Shown here: positions 23,723 to 36,200 of the stretch, piece by piece | Numbering within the stretch: the first letter of the stretch is position 1 | Layout of the letters: every line of letters starts with the position of its first letter | DNA from: Gloeophyllum trabeum ATCC 11539 | Lineage: Eukaryota; Basidiomycota; Agaricomycetes; Gloeophyllales; Gloeophyllaceae | Direction: 5' to 3' | NCBI RefSeq assembly: GCF_000344685.1 | Contig: NW_006920412.1 | Span: forward strand, 2,994,918-3,049,184 | Length of the DNA: 54,267 nucleotides | The notes under the pieces: model-generated | Told to the model about the DNA's origin: nothing | Databases searched by the model: none | The model's input: only the letters and a program-made list of their open reading frames with translations | Program-made: the position numbers and the translations under genes

Positions 23723-24595
23723 GTAGCATTCTGTCGCTATTTACTGACTCTGACATGATGCATGTTCAATGTACGCTGGGAGACGATGGGAAGTCATCGG
23801 AAAAAGCAAGTCTCTCAGACACAACAATGAGCGTGACTAGAGCTCGGTGAATTACTCTCCACTGGGTTCAAGTTCTCGACAGCGTTATCAACGTTATTAA
23901 CAAAAATTGTAGTTATTAACATGTAATTAACATTGTCAATAACCGAAAGGACACATTTGGCCACATTCCGTGTCCTCGACAGTACATTCGAGTCGGTACT
24001 CGTAAAACACATCCCTAAGGCCTCAATAAATGTAGAGACATGCTCTCTTTGGAGCACTTGAAAGCCTTCATAGGAGCAGTACTTGTGAGGAACAAGTCAT
24101 CGAGCAGCGTGAGAGACCAGGCTTAGCACACGACGAAAACAACCTCATTGCCTGGACAGTAGGTGGCATAACTGTCTCGTCCTCCGCAGAGTGGCTTGTA
24201 GTCGCTCACGAAACACCAGATACACCCCGACACTGCCCAGAGTCTCCTTGGACAACCATATCCCGAATACCCGGTTCAGGGTAATTAACCAAGGGAAATC
24301 CGACCCTGAGATATTGACAAGTAATTAACCTGTTAATTACAGCTTGTTATTAACCGCTGCCAAGAACTCAGGGTATTTCACTGAGCTCTAAGCGTGACTG
24401 CAGTTGACGCGCCTGGACGCGTGACGTCACGGACGCGTTGTTAGGGGCGATGTCGCGAAATAGCAACTGGGGACTTTCGAACCCTGTCATCTGCCGCCGC
24501 TTTGAACCACTAATCCTATAAAAGCGTCACCCCAAATATCGCTCCCGCATTTCCCCCCGTAACTTACTTTTGCTCTCTCATCAACTTGACGAAGA
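23723..24595. repeat. Intergenic region with repeated GTWATTAAC motifs
   Basis: Seven copies of the 9-mer GTTATTAAC/GTAATTAAC (either strand) occur at 23893-23901, 23912-23920, 23923-23931, 24281-24289, 24321-24329, 24332-24340 (reverse) and 24346-24354. Three sit after the protease gene and four lie nearer the next gene, 240-320 bp before its ATG. The motif contains the TAATTA/TTAATTA core bound by homeodomain proteins, but which factor binds is unknown. No coding sequence is supportable here. Confidence 0.6.
24517..24524 (+). promoter_or_regulatory. TATA box of the small basic/acidic protein gene
   Basis: TATAAAAG lies 72 bp before the ATG at 24596, a typical distance for a fungal TATA promoter with a short leader. 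It suggests a strong, regulated promoter. The repeated GTWATTAAC motifs lie 165-320 bp further upstream. Confidence 0.55.
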
Positions 24596-25294
24596 ATGGT
24601 CGGTGGTACGTACATACGTTCTTTTGGTCTGTGGAACGTTGACAACGGTAGTGGCTGGACAGGTCGTAAGCGCGCCGCCGCCGAGGAAGGATCCGGCCCC
24701 ACTACGCGGGCCAGCAAAGCTGCTAAGACCGGCGACGGTGCTGCAGCAGGAAAATCCAAGGGCGGGAAGAGAGGCGGCCCAAAGGTATGTCCCTCCGAAC
24801 CAGTCGCACGGGATCCGTGGGCTGATCATCGTGCGTAGGCGAACATGGCTGCCAACACATTCAAGGCCAACGCGCTGCCATTGCATGTCAACATAACCCA
24901 CACTCCCCCATCTGTCGCCGACAAGAACACCGTGCCCGCCACTGCGGCCGACCCAGGCTCCCTCGGTTCCATCACCCTGGTCCCCAGCGTATTTGCCACC
25001 GGAAGCTATGGCTGGAAGGGCAACAAGCGGATACAGGTAGAGATTTCAAATCCCGAGGGGGGAGGCGAAAAGGAGAAGGTGCACGTCCAGTTAACGTGAG
25101 TAATATCAGATTTATGCTTTGATGCATTCCTTCATCGGTACCATAGGATCAATGCTACTGTCCTCGGGAGCAAGGGCGCGGGCGGTGACGAGGACAAGGA
25201 AGAAAAGGAGGCCGAGGAAGCCAAAGAGGAGGCCGCTGAGGAGGCCAAGGAAAACGGCGACGGCGAAGAAAATGCTGAGGAGGCTGCGGAGTAA
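24596..25294 (+). CDS. Small conserved protein with basic N-terminus and acidic tail, probably nuclear
   Basis: Four exons, starting with a 10-nt first coding exon (ATG GTC GGT G), give about 180 residues. The N-terminal 45 residues are Lys/Arg/Gly/Ala-rich, with GKRAAAEE-like and KSKGGKRGGPK stretches that look like nuclear localisation or nucleic-acid binding sequence. The middle has a beta-rich core: ALPLHVNITHTPPSV, GSITLVPSVFATGSYGWKGNKR and KVHVQLTINATVLGSKG. The last 45 residues are almost entirely Glu, Ala, Asp and Lys. The basic-core-acidic layout recalls histone chaperones, but I see no sequence match to nucleoplasmin or NAP, so the function is unknown. Joins used: GGTG|GT.., CCAAAG|GTATGT..GTAG|GCG, and TTAAC|GTGAGT..ATAG|GATC. 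Confidence 0.75.
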
Positions 25295-25560
25295 GATATC
25301 ACGGCTCCTCACCGCGTACCTACGTACCTTCTAGACTGTTGTCATGCTTTGACTTATGTATGTATTGCTATCGTCACGATTCCATGGGAGTTTGAATGGC
25401 GTAGGAAGTCCGAACGAGCCACAAGCTGATCTGCAAGCAGTGCCAACCACTGAGACAAGTCCACTGCTTCATAAGAATAATGCTACAATTACTGCTTCAC
25501 ACGGCGGATATTAGTACGTCCAAACAATGTTGAGCCTTGTAGAACCAGGTTTAGCTGATT

Positions 25561-26582
25561 CTATAGATCAAAATCCGAGTCGGAATCTTCCTCCTGCCTT
25601 CGTACGTTCTTCGAGGACTTGTTGGTCATTGTTACTCGAGACTTCATTCTGGACGAAGGTCCATCGTCGTCATCGTCGTCCTCATCTTCAGCGTCTGAAC
25701 CCTTGTCGTCCTTGTGCTTCTCCTCTGCTGAGGGTAGCTCGGGGATGATCGCTCCGCAAAGCATCAATATAGCTTCCAGTTCTGTTGAACACATGGTGAG
25801 CGGATACAAAGGAGCATGGGATGTCAACACTACCCTCCAGTCGGCGCTCCTTATCGGCAGCCCAAGCAATTATCTGGTTGATAATCTGGCCTTTCTTATA
25901 TACTATAAGCATAGGTATCCGAGAGTCGGGCAGGTTGGGAATGCATTTATCCCCGACGATGGACACAAATTTTGTGCGCGGATATCGCCTAGCCAGATTA
26001 CGAATATGTTCAAAGGTACGGTCGCTGCGGGGAATGCTATACGAGTATGAGTATGATGAATAGTAGCCGAGACATGCAGATAAATGCCAGGCACATGATG
26101 GCATTGACAAGGAACAAAGGCCGCAAGGACGAGGAGCAACTTACCCATCCTTATAGAGAAAACAAACGACTCCCGTACCCTTTCCCTCCGTGTCGCCCTC
26201 TTCATCCTCCTTGCTAGCTTCCGTCACCTCTCGTGTATAGTCGTCTCGTCCTATGGGGTACACTCTCCCGAACCTGGCTTTCTTCGCCTGCCGCTGTATT
26301 TCCGCAATCCGCTGCCGTCTCATCTTCTCGATCAGCCTGCCGGTTTCTTCATCGTTCATATCCTCCCCCAGATCCTTCAGCTCGGAGTCGGATAGATCAT
26401 CTATTTTCTCACTCAAGGTAGGGGATGGAGGAGGTGAAGGCGACGGAGGCGTCGGCTCTCTCGGCGGTAGGATGCCGTGCTTCCGCAAAGCATCGTTACT
26501 GCATAGTGTGTCTGCGAGATTGGCCTTGTCTAGAGTCACGACCGGCTTACAATTCAGTGTCTTCGTTGGGATTGACGGCCAT
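25561..26582 (-). CDS. Phosducin-like protein (PhLP2/Plp2 type)
   Basis: PhLP2 proteins work with the CCT chaperonin in folding actin, tubulin and G-protein subunits. Exon 1 (26582-26551) encodes MAVNPNEDTEF, and the second exon starts at 26498 with NDALRKHGILPP; together they form the conserved N-terminal motif of the family. A Pro/Ser stretch and a charged helix (IEKMRRQRIAEIQRQAKKARFG, here split for reading) lead to a thioredoxin-like fold with VVCFLYKDGIPRSDRTFEHI, RYPRTKFVSIVGDKCIPNLP and PMLIVYKKGQIINQIIAW. The cis-Pro position IPMLIVY is present. The C-terminus EELEAILMLCGAI is followed by a long Asp/Glu tail and stops at 25561. The gene is divergent from the Dicer-like gene, with 277 bp between start codons. 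Confidence 0.9.
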
Positions 26583-26859
26583 TGCAGAGACTACAAGCTT
26601 TTGTTTCGGACGAGAAGCGCAACTGCTTTAGCCGGCTCGACACGCGACAACTGCGCGGAAGCGTGATAGGGGTCACGCTGTGACTCAGCATTGACCAGTA
26701 CTTGTCGGACAGCTCTTGTGTTTATTTTCCTCCTACACTCGTCCCTGGTACTTCGTCCGAGACAGATTTCCGCCTTATATGGCCCCTGATATGCCAGCGT
26801 TGCGATGAATATTCATCCCCCCACGCGAACGCTAGTATATCAGGCTATTGTTGTCAGTA
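26583..26859. promoter_or_regulatory. Divergent promoter region between PhLP and Dicer-like genes
   Basis: Only 277 bp separate the two start codons, so both promoters must share this DNA. No clear TATA box fits both directions; a TTATATGG string lies near 26775. Coregulation is possible but unproven. Confidence 0.5.
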
Positions 26860-29800
26860 ATGCAGCTCGTGAACGGATTACCGACAACAATGGAGGAGGT
26901 CAACGAGAGCCTCCTGCCTCGGCGATATCAGGAGGAAATCTTCTGTCGCGCGCAGGAGGGCAACGTTATTGCGGCTTTGGACACGGGCAGCGGTAAGACG
27001 TTCATCAGTACCTTGCTCATAAAGTGGATCGCAGCCAGGGACTTTGGGCAAGGGAAGGTGATCGTCTTTCTGGTCCCGAAAGTGGCGTTGGTAGAGCAGC
27101 AAGGAAATTTTATATCAAAGCAGACTCCTCTACGTGTTACGAAATGCTATGGCGCAATGGCGATAGACTTGTCCGACCGAGGGCGGTGGAAGAAAGAGTT
27201 TGACAATTCGGACGTGCTGGTAATGACCGGTAAGTTACCGCTATCGACTTCTAACTGCGCATTCTAACTTTGTTGTCTAGCTCAGATTTTCCTCAACATC
27301 CTCACGCACTCACACTGGAGCATGGAGAAAGTAAGATCTCGTTCTCTGTAGCAGATCTGGATCGGGAAGCTAATGCCAGTCACTTTAGGTTTCTCTCTTG
27401 GTCTTTGACGAATGTCATCATTGTCGCAAAAACCACGCGTACAACGGAATTATGCGGGAGTACTTCCAGTGCCCCAGTCCTCTCAGACCCAAGATTTTCG
27501 GAATGACAGCTTCCCCTATCTGGAACCCCAAGGACGCCGTAGAGTCGCTCGCCACGCTCGAGAGAAACATGGACGCGAAAGTGATCGCCGTTCGCGAACA
27601 TGTCAGCGAGTTGTTGGACCACTCCCCGCGTCCAAAAGAGGTATGTGCCTGCCGTTGACTGTGGGTCCCCCCTCGTTCCTGATCTCGCGATAAGATCATC
27701 CAACCCTATCCTCCCTCCCCTGAAGTTTACGAATCATATCCTACTCCTACCTTGTGGAATCGCCTTCAGGTCTTGAACTTACCCGATGAGATGGAAATCC
27801 CATGGGATAAGATTCAGACTAGGTACGCGGTCACATACCACAGCTTGGGTCCGTACGGGGCCGAGCTATACTTGTACTCGGAGATGAAGCAACGCCTCGT
27901 CCTACTCGTGGATCAAACGAACGGACATGAATACAACGGGGGTCTAGACTACTCCGGCATGGACGTCGACGGCTTGGACAACGCGTACGCAATCCAGTTT
28001 GAGCCCGAGCTCCGTCAAATCGGCGCCGTCCTCTGCGATTACACCGCATTTTTCGGAGAGGACGATTCTGATTTGACGAAGTTCCGTGTACCTTTCAGCC
28101 TGGAGTGGTGTTCGCCCAAGTTTAAGGTCCTCGTCGACCTCCTCGTAAAGCACTATACCCAGACCTTCCAGGGCATCATCTTTGTTGAGCAGCGTCATGT
28201 AGCAGCCTGCTTGGCAAAGGTCCTGCTTCGAGTCCCCTATCTCCAAGGCTTCATTAAGAGTGCTGAGCTCATAGGACATGGTGCAACGAGCGTGGCCAAG
28301 TCGCAGCTGAAGGGCATGGCGCTGAAGACCCAACAAGATGTTGTGAAATCGTTTCGAGAAAAGGAAGTGAACCTACGTAAGTTCGCGGCCTTCTCTGATC
28401 CTCGCCGGAACTGACGGCACATGCTTCTCAAAGTCATCGCCACGTCTGTCGCTGAAGAGGGCTTGGATTTCCCGGTTTGTCCCTCGCAATCCGCCTTCAG
28501 GTAGCTCTCTCTGAGTCTTTGGTGTAGGCTTGCGATGTCGTCGTTCGGTTCGATCCTATACAGCATATGGTTGGCTACGTGCAGTCCCGTGGTCGGGCCC
28601 GCCATCAAACCTCGACGTTCGTCATCATGGTCCAAGAGAATCACGCCGCCGACTTGGCTCGGTACCGCGCGTTCGTCGAGAGCGAGCCCGAGTTAAAGCG
28701 TGTCTACCAGCGTGCCGATCCCGTTATACAGAAGTCAACGGTTGAGGAGGATGATGAAGACGACGGTGCAGACCCAGCTGATCTCGCGGAGAGAGAACGA
28801 TACGTCGTACCGTCGACGGGTGCCATCCTGACTTACAATTCTGCTATAAGTCTTCTCAATCATCTCTGCTCCTTAATCCCGCGCGATCGTTTTACGCCCG
28901 TTCACCTGCCGAAGTACTCGGGCGACTTCCAGTCCACTTTGGAGCTTCCGCTTTCTTTGCCATTGCCGTCCGACAAGCTGACGTACGTTGGCCCTATGAA
29001 ACGATCGAAAAAGGAGGCGAAGCGCGCGGTAGCTTTCATGGCAGTCATGCAATTACACCGCTTGAATGTGTTCGACGACTACCTTCTTCCCGCGAAGAGT
29101 TCTAGCGGTGCTGATACCGAAGATGCTGATGGACGCCCCATCCTGGACGTCAGTGATGTTCCGGAGACTATGGACGTGATGGTGCGCGATCCTTTCGTTA
29201 TCCACCAGAAGATGTGGTTGCACGTTATCACTCTGGATGGCAAGCGGACTGCGGGCCTGGTGACAGGGACGCAGCTGCCGCTGGAGGTCATGATGTGCAA
29301 TGGCCACGAGATCCGTGTACACAGGGCGATGCGGGTGATATTCGATGATGAACAACGACAGCGGGAGTTGCTGCAGACCTATACGAAGATGGGGATATGG
29401 TGGTGTATTACGGGACGAGCTATCCAAAATCCGCTTTCGGTCTTCTTAGTACCTCTCAGGGAGACGCAGAGTCAACCTGATTGGTGCGCCATGGAGCACG
29501 CCGCACTCTTTCCGTGGGGAAACCCTGACTGGACCATTATCACCGAAGAACACCACGGTCGATTGATGGTCGTGAACAGCAAGGACCACGGACGCCCACT
29601 TCTGTTGAGGCGTGTGCGTCGTGATTTGACGCCTATGTCAAAGCCCCCCAAAGGCTCCAGGGAAGGCTGCTTTCCAACTTACCGAGATTATGTACTTCAT
29701 CTATACACTAGGAAAGGCATTCCGCCTGAGGTTCCTGAAGACGGACCTCTGCTCGAAGTGCAGCCCTTCCCCAGGCACTCGTCTGGCCTTTACGCGCTTC

Positions 29801-31609
29801 ATTCTCTAGGTCAAGAAGACGACAAGCCGGTAGCCAATGTCCCGAACGCTCAATTCCTGCCACAAAGTCTATGTCGATGGATCGGCCTATCTGAAGACAT
29901 CTACAGGACCTTCCACGTCCTGCCGAAAGTACTCCACAGAATCACCGACGTCTACCGCGCTGGGAGGGCGCGTTTCGAGCTAGGTTTGCCTGCCATAGGA
30001 ACCGATTTGCTCGTGGAAGCCTATACCCTCCCAAGTGCCAACACGGGCTTCAGCAATCAAAGGCTGGAGACTCTGGGTGATTCCGTACTGAAGCTTTGTA
30101 CGGTGGTCCATCTGTTCAATAAGTTCCCTCACCGGCATGAAGGCCAACTTGATATACTACGAAGGAACTCGGTCTCGAATCGGACTCTGCTTGCTCGCGC
30201 GAAAGAGAACGGGCTCGAGCATTTCTTGACGGGCGAGACGCAAAGCTTGAGGACATGGAGGTACACGCTCGCTGAAGGTTTAAGTTCTATGCCAGAAGGA
30301 CATGTTATACGAAGTTCGCCGCGAAGATATCCCAGGAGGAGCTTGCAAGATTGCATGGAGGCGACGTTAGGCGCGGGTTTCAGAATGGGAGGAATACCGA
30401 TGGCTCTCCAGACAGGTACTGCTCTGGGACTCTGCCTCGGTGGACCTCTACCGTGGACTCTGCGATACAGCCGCCACCCGCTGTCGACACCCGTACCGCC
30501 CCTGTTTACAGCCTTACAAGATACGCTGGGTTATGAGTTCCATCGTAGCGAGTTGTTGGTTGAAGCTGTTACCCACCCGTCCTTCCGATCGGCTGTCAGT
30601 TCTTCGTATCAACGCCTAGAGTTCCTCGGAGACGGTAAGTATCTCCTCGCTGCTGTAACGTAAACCTACCTTACCTTGCCCCAGCCTTGATCGACCTGGT
30701 CGTCATGCATTATCTCTTCAAGAAGTTCCCTGAGGCTACGTCGGGCCAACTGTCTTGGGCGCGTTCTCGTGCCGTGTGCGCCCCAGCTCTAGCCTCCGTT
30801 GCTGTCAAGAAGCTATCCTTGCATCAGATACTTCTGGTCAACAATGTGGAGCTGAGCATGGCTATCAGCAAGTATGTGCCCGTACTGGAGGATACGACGC
30901 CGGAGCACATTGTGAACAATGGTTGGAAGCACGACCCGCCCAAGGCGCTGAGCGATGTCTTGGAGAGCGTCATGGGGGCCATTCTGGTCGATTCAGCGTA
31001 TGATTATGAAAGAGCGTCGGTGATCGCGGAAGCGGTGATGGAGGATGTTCTAGATGTCTTGTCGCCTAACTTACCTAGGGACCCTGTCTCGGAGCTCATG
31101 ATCAGTACTGCCCGAGCAGGCTGTCGGAAGATGTCGTATCGGTGAGCTCCACGTCGATGCGCGAGGGCGAGGCCCTCTGACTGATGTGGCATTATAGCAA
31201 AACGGCGAGCAATCCGGACTCGAAACGCAACGATAGTATCTCGGTTGTCGTCCACGATGTAGTCATCGTTGGGCCAGTATCCGCCGCGAACCTGTCGTTG
31301 GCGAAGGGCAGAGCCTCAGAAGAGGCGCGTTCCATCTTACAGGATCCGAACTCCGACAAGTATCTCCCCAAGATATGTACCTGCGCGCAGGCTATGGCAG
31401 TCGATACGCCAGAGGATGTGGACGAAGTCGATGAGGATCACAAGCCTTTGGACGACGAGACCGAAGAAGGGTTCGCGATGATGGCCAGGAAGAAGCTGGT
31501 GGAAGCCGAAAGTGATGGACCGAAGCACGAGGAAGAGGAGGATTTGTCTTCTGGAGATGATTCCGCTGATGAACGTATGGTAGAAGAAATGATCTTGAAT
31601 GGACTGTAG
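26860..31609 (+). CDS. Dicer-like ribonuclease III
   Basis: Cuts double-stranded RNA into small RNAs for RNA silencing. Eight exons (26860-27229, 27281-27330, 27389-27640, 27695-28376, 28434-28474, 28528-30634, 30685-31141, 31198-31609) give 1456 residues. The helicase domain has Walker A LDTGSGKT, DECH, GMTASP and motif VI VQSRGRARHQ. A Dicer dimerisation-like segment follows (about 28840-29080). RNase IIIa has QRLETLGDSVLKL with distal SLQDCMEATLG; RNase IIIb has QRLEFLGDALIDL, joined over an intron, with distal ALSDVLESVMGA. All eight catalytic acids appear present. No PAZ domain is obvious between helicase and RNase III. After RNase IIIb only a weak dsRBD-like segment (LAKGRASEEARSIL) remains, then a very acidic tail. 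The start could also be the ATG at 26890. Confidence 0.95.
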
Positions 31610-31945
31610 CCTCATGTCATATGTCAGATTGATCTGTATCGCTGTCTTGTAACTGTACTTTTGCTGTGCATTGCTGTGAACTTCAAAATGTATTTATTCA
31701 AGTGTACTTTGCCGGGCTAAGAGTGTTAACAGCAGAAGGTCCTGGGGCAGTGGTTCACTGCGCTCCTGACTTTCGAGTTTCTTTAGAGGCCGTCCGCTTC
31801 ACGTGACGCAGACTGAAGAAGCCCATCTGAGAAAGATGGATGCCGCAACCAGAACTCGGACTTCACTCGGCGATGATTCAGAGCGCGAACGGCCTTACCA
31901 AGTTCTTGTTCCTTCCTCACAGATCGGTGGAGAGGAACGGACGCA

Positions 31946-32931
31946 ATGGCCAGCCTGGCTAATACTGCATTCCTGAATCGTTTGAAGACGATATACCCTC
32001 ACGCTGCCTCCGCTGGGAGCAAAGGCATGCAAGGTAGATATTGACCCCAATTAGTCGCCTCCGATACATAGCTGATCATGTACTTCCAGTCGTCTCCAAC
32101 CCATGGTATATCCTTACCACAGTTGGGTTTAGCGGCAGCAACAGACCTGAGTCAGTCCCAGCTGTCTTCCGACACGTACTGGATGATTTGGCAGGCGTCC
32201 ACAAGAAAGAAAATGTGACCCATGCCCAAGCACATAATGAGAAGCTGCTACTTGCACGGAAGTTTCGAGATTCACTCTTCAAATCTGGACTCACGACAGG
32301 CTATCCACGAGTGCGTTGCAAGGACTGAGTCCCACTCATCTATAACTGAACGCGTCTCAGGCCATCAATAGCATGGTTTCGTTACATGAAGCTATGCCGG
32401 AGGAACTCCGCGATACACGACCCTTACGGTGAGTGGTAAGGTACATGTATGTCCTCTCTAAGACACCATGCCGATGACTATGTGCTCGGGAGTACAGGAA
32501 TCTCCAGACTCCCATCGAGGAGTATATGAGAAGAGGGGAAAATCTCTTCCGTTCAATGTACGGGGAGACAGCCGACCCCGTACAGAAACTACTGGACAGT
32601 ATCCTGCCTGACATGGGTTCGTCTCTCCGTTGATTATCTTCTTGCAGCGAGGGTGCATGGCTGAGTTCGTATAGGCTGGTTCTCAAATACAATAGGCTAC
32701 GGAGCCACCTACGGGTTCACGGAAGTTACAACACCTCTCGAGACATCCTTCATCCTCGTCGCCGCACTGATATCGGTGGACACGCCACGCCAAATAAATT
32801 GGCACCTCGGAAATGCACGTCGAACCGGAGCGACGCTAGAGCAGGTCAAAGCTGCCAGACAGATTGTGATGGAAGTGGCAGAGACATCTGGTGTCCGCTG
32901 GAAGGACGGAGTTCCTGAGATTAAGGAGTGA
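31946..32931 (+). CDS. AhpD/carboxymuconolactone decarboxylase-like protein
   Basis: Five exons (31946-32033, 32090-32310, 32361-32428, 32498-32616, 32675-32931) give 250 residues with every join in frame. Family-like blocks are NPWYILTTVGFSGSNRPESV, AHNEKLLLARKFRDSLFKSG, GYPRAINSMVSLHEAMPEEL, GWFSNTIGYGATYGF and VAALISVDTPRQINWHLGNA. This is the all-helical AhpD-like fold of a fungal subfamily. The ExxCxxC redox motif of true alkylhydroperoxidase AhpD is not visible, so peroxidase activity should not be assumed. No signal peptide is present. It lies 336 bp downstream of the Dicer-like gene on the same strand. The gene is easy to miss because no exon has a long ATG-initiated frame. Confidence 0.75.
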
Positions 32932-33293
32932 TGCTACATACGTTTGTGTGTACGTTTCTTAGATTCCCCACCGTGTCCTAGATGTGCACTGTACTGTTCC
33001 GCCCTTCCTACTGTGGATGTTTGTAGGCCTGTGGTTGAGTAAATCTACCCATTAGACAGCGTAGCTCAATCAACAGGGATACATTTGCCACAATAGGCGT
33101 ACGTATGCTCCCAGTGGTTGACAGACAGCGACCGTGACAGAGGCCTTGATGATGTCTGTATTCGGAAATTACCGTGACGCCACGTGCTCGTAGGATATTC
33201 TGCCTGCCTTTACGATCCTTGTCCTCTGCACAACGCTCTGACCGCTTCATTTCTGCCAACGGAGGCTGACTCAAGTTACCTCGACTGTCGCTG

Positions 33294-36200
33294 ATGGACG
33301 ATACCATTGGTAGCGATGGCGGGACACCCTCCTTGGCGCCCACAGTAACCTCCATCCTTGGTCTAAAGGATGATCTACGCCTCCGCCTGCATGGTTCTAC
33401 TCAGAAACCGCATGTTGTACTGAGACAGGTCGAGATAACTGAGGAGGTGGACAAGGATGGTCAACCACGGAAGACTGTCTGGTATAGTCTTTTTGCGGCG
33501 AAGAGGATTGAGGTAAAGCCAGGCAAGGAGATTCTCCTAGCTTTTCCGGATGGGATATTTGGGGATCAGCCCATTGTGTTCGAGGGCGACTTACCAGAGC
33601 CCGAGAAGCGGCCCGATGCTGAGGGAGTCCCTGGGGCAGGTGAGGAGGATGAATTTCCTGGGGCGGAGGAACCCATGGAACAGGCAGTACCGCCCAAGAT
33701 GAGGAAGGCCTGGCGCACACGTCCGGTAGGTGGCACTGGTACAGGTGAGTCAGTGTCCCGTTCGAGAGTATACGTGATTTTCTGAGGGAAAATTTAGCTC
33801 TTGCTTCAGCTGCCAACCCAGATCCCATAGCTGCGAAGACATTTGCGTCTTTGGGGATCCAGGTTCAGGCAGAGCATGCGGACATAGCGACGCAGACTCA
33901 GCCTCTGTGCTATTCACAGTCGATTCAGGCATCAGTTTCTACACAAACCGTATCCTGCCAGGTATCGCCTTCGTATGCGTCGACTCCCGTTCAAGTCGAG
34001 CAACCGGTCCCGCCTTTGTCTGTCTCTAGAACGGCCCAGGCCTCGGGTCACGAAAGCACCATGCCTATGAAGGATCTGAAGGATCTTCCTGTTGAAGATG
34101 CTGAGCCATCCATTTCGGCAAATCAGCCCGACGCAACGCCAGGCTCACCCCATGGGAGTGAAGTAAGTACGATAGCCTTTCATAGTGACCCATATTGACG
34201 TGTAAATCATCTAGAGTACTGATCGGCAACGTAGTCTTTCCCCCATGGAGCTTGATTCTCCATCTAGCACGCCTCCTCAGTCCCCAACAGTCCATGCTTC
34301 TGGTCGAGCGTCATATGACTCTTTAGCAAGTTCACGCGCGGGTTCTGTGCCCAAGCAACTGACCACTAATTCTACCCACATTATTCACGATACCGATCTC
34401 TCTAGTTTGGCTCAGCCTTCACTTCCCTCGATCTCGACTTCACCCTCCACACTCCCCAAGAAATTGCTTGAACCACCCGTACAAAGCCCATCCTTCGTTA
34501 GAGGAATCGCTGGCTTGCCGCCAAAGCCCACTCAGGTGAGATGAATACGTTTCAATAGGGCACTATATTTTTTTCATAAGATTATTATTGCAGTCGACGC
34601 AAGTGACTGATTCCCCACATACTACGCAGCGACTAGGGAAACGCGGTCGTTCGCCTCCGACAGGTCCGAGGTCTCTCATGTCTCAGGGCGCCGGTCTAAG
34701 GCCGGATGGTCCGCAAGATCCGCCTCCGCCTCTGGGCAGCACTGGTCGCGGGGTACCAGCATCTCCAATGAATGTGCCACATGTTCCTTCTAGAGTTCCT
34801 CCGCCTGTGCCAGATGTATCAATCCAGTGGCAGACTCCCCCGCCCGGATATAAGCGGGTTGGGAGCGTCACAGCGGATCAAAAGGCGGCAGTGCCTTCGT
34901 CTTCGGAGTGGAAACCCACTAGTGTTGCTCCCCTTCCTCCCGTTGCTGGGCCTCTCGGAAATCCGTTAGGCATCCGACCATCAGTCTGCCCCACAGTATG
35001 GAACGGCGTTACTCCGAAGAAGTCAGTCCCTCCCAAGGGACCTGCTGCCTTCTCCACGAACAAGAAGCCTGTGGTCGTCGGAGCTGGCTGGCCTTTCACG
35101 CGACATCACAGTTCAGGTAGTGTCACCCAAGCGAATTCACCTACTCCTTCTCCTTCCACTACCACGACCAGCGCGACATCGTACAAGCAAGGCACACCCC
35201 CTGATAATGTTCCTTTACCCCTGCCCACTCCCGGATCCTCACCTCGTCACCCGCTACCTGAGGCCGTGGTCAGCAGTACGTCTACAACATTGCAGTTACC
35301 TGGCATTGTATCATACCGGTCTCCATCTCCTGACGGGTCAACCCGTCCAGTTGCGACTCCGAGACCATCGCAGGCTCGCCGTATCTCTTCCACGCCCGTG
35401 AAATTCGTCTCGAATGGCCTACAATCCTCGGCGGCCCCTTCGTCGCAGTCGTCGCCTTCGCCTTCAGCAGTGAAGGTTGGACTCCCCGAGTCCACGCGTA
35501 CAGCTCTACCGGTACAGGTAAAGTTGGAAGAGCAACCTCTAGGTCCGCCGCCGGGGATGCGGCCTGAGGAGAATGCCCTCACTGGCCTTACAAGTGCCGG
35601 ACCCTCAAATGCAGAGTTTGATCACCCCCCTGGTCTTGGTAGTCCTACCAAGCCGACGCTAGGTAAGCTCATACTCCTTTCAAGACAGCGCCAGAAATGG
35701 GTGTTATCTTTCTGAGCTTGCCATGGTTCTTGAAGCAAAGCCCGTGCATCCTTACGTTGCATCGCCTTTCTTCACAAAATGCTGACAAGTCCCGGCTTGC
35801 TTTTCAGTCGCCTCCGCCGGGCATAAGGCTCCTCCTCAGTCGCAAACCGGTAGGTGCATCGCTGTACTATCCTCCCAACGTTCTAATGAATTTATTAGCC
35901 GCCGTCAAACATCCTCTTCCTCCTAAACCCGTGGCACCCGGAGGTCCGGCGCCACATAAGTATGAACCCAATCGTCCTGTTATTGGCGTTAAACGGTCTG
36001 CTTCAATTGCTACGCACGAGCAACCGCAATCGCATCCAGCGCGAAGAAGATCCTTCAAGTGGCCTGTGCTGGAGTGCATACACTCGGTCCGGGTTAAAGG
36101 AGACGAGAACGTTGGTATTCGCGGTATCACGTTCAATTCCAACGGCAGCCACTTTGCGGTGAATTGTGAGTAGTCACAGTTAAGCGTGACGAATGTGTAA

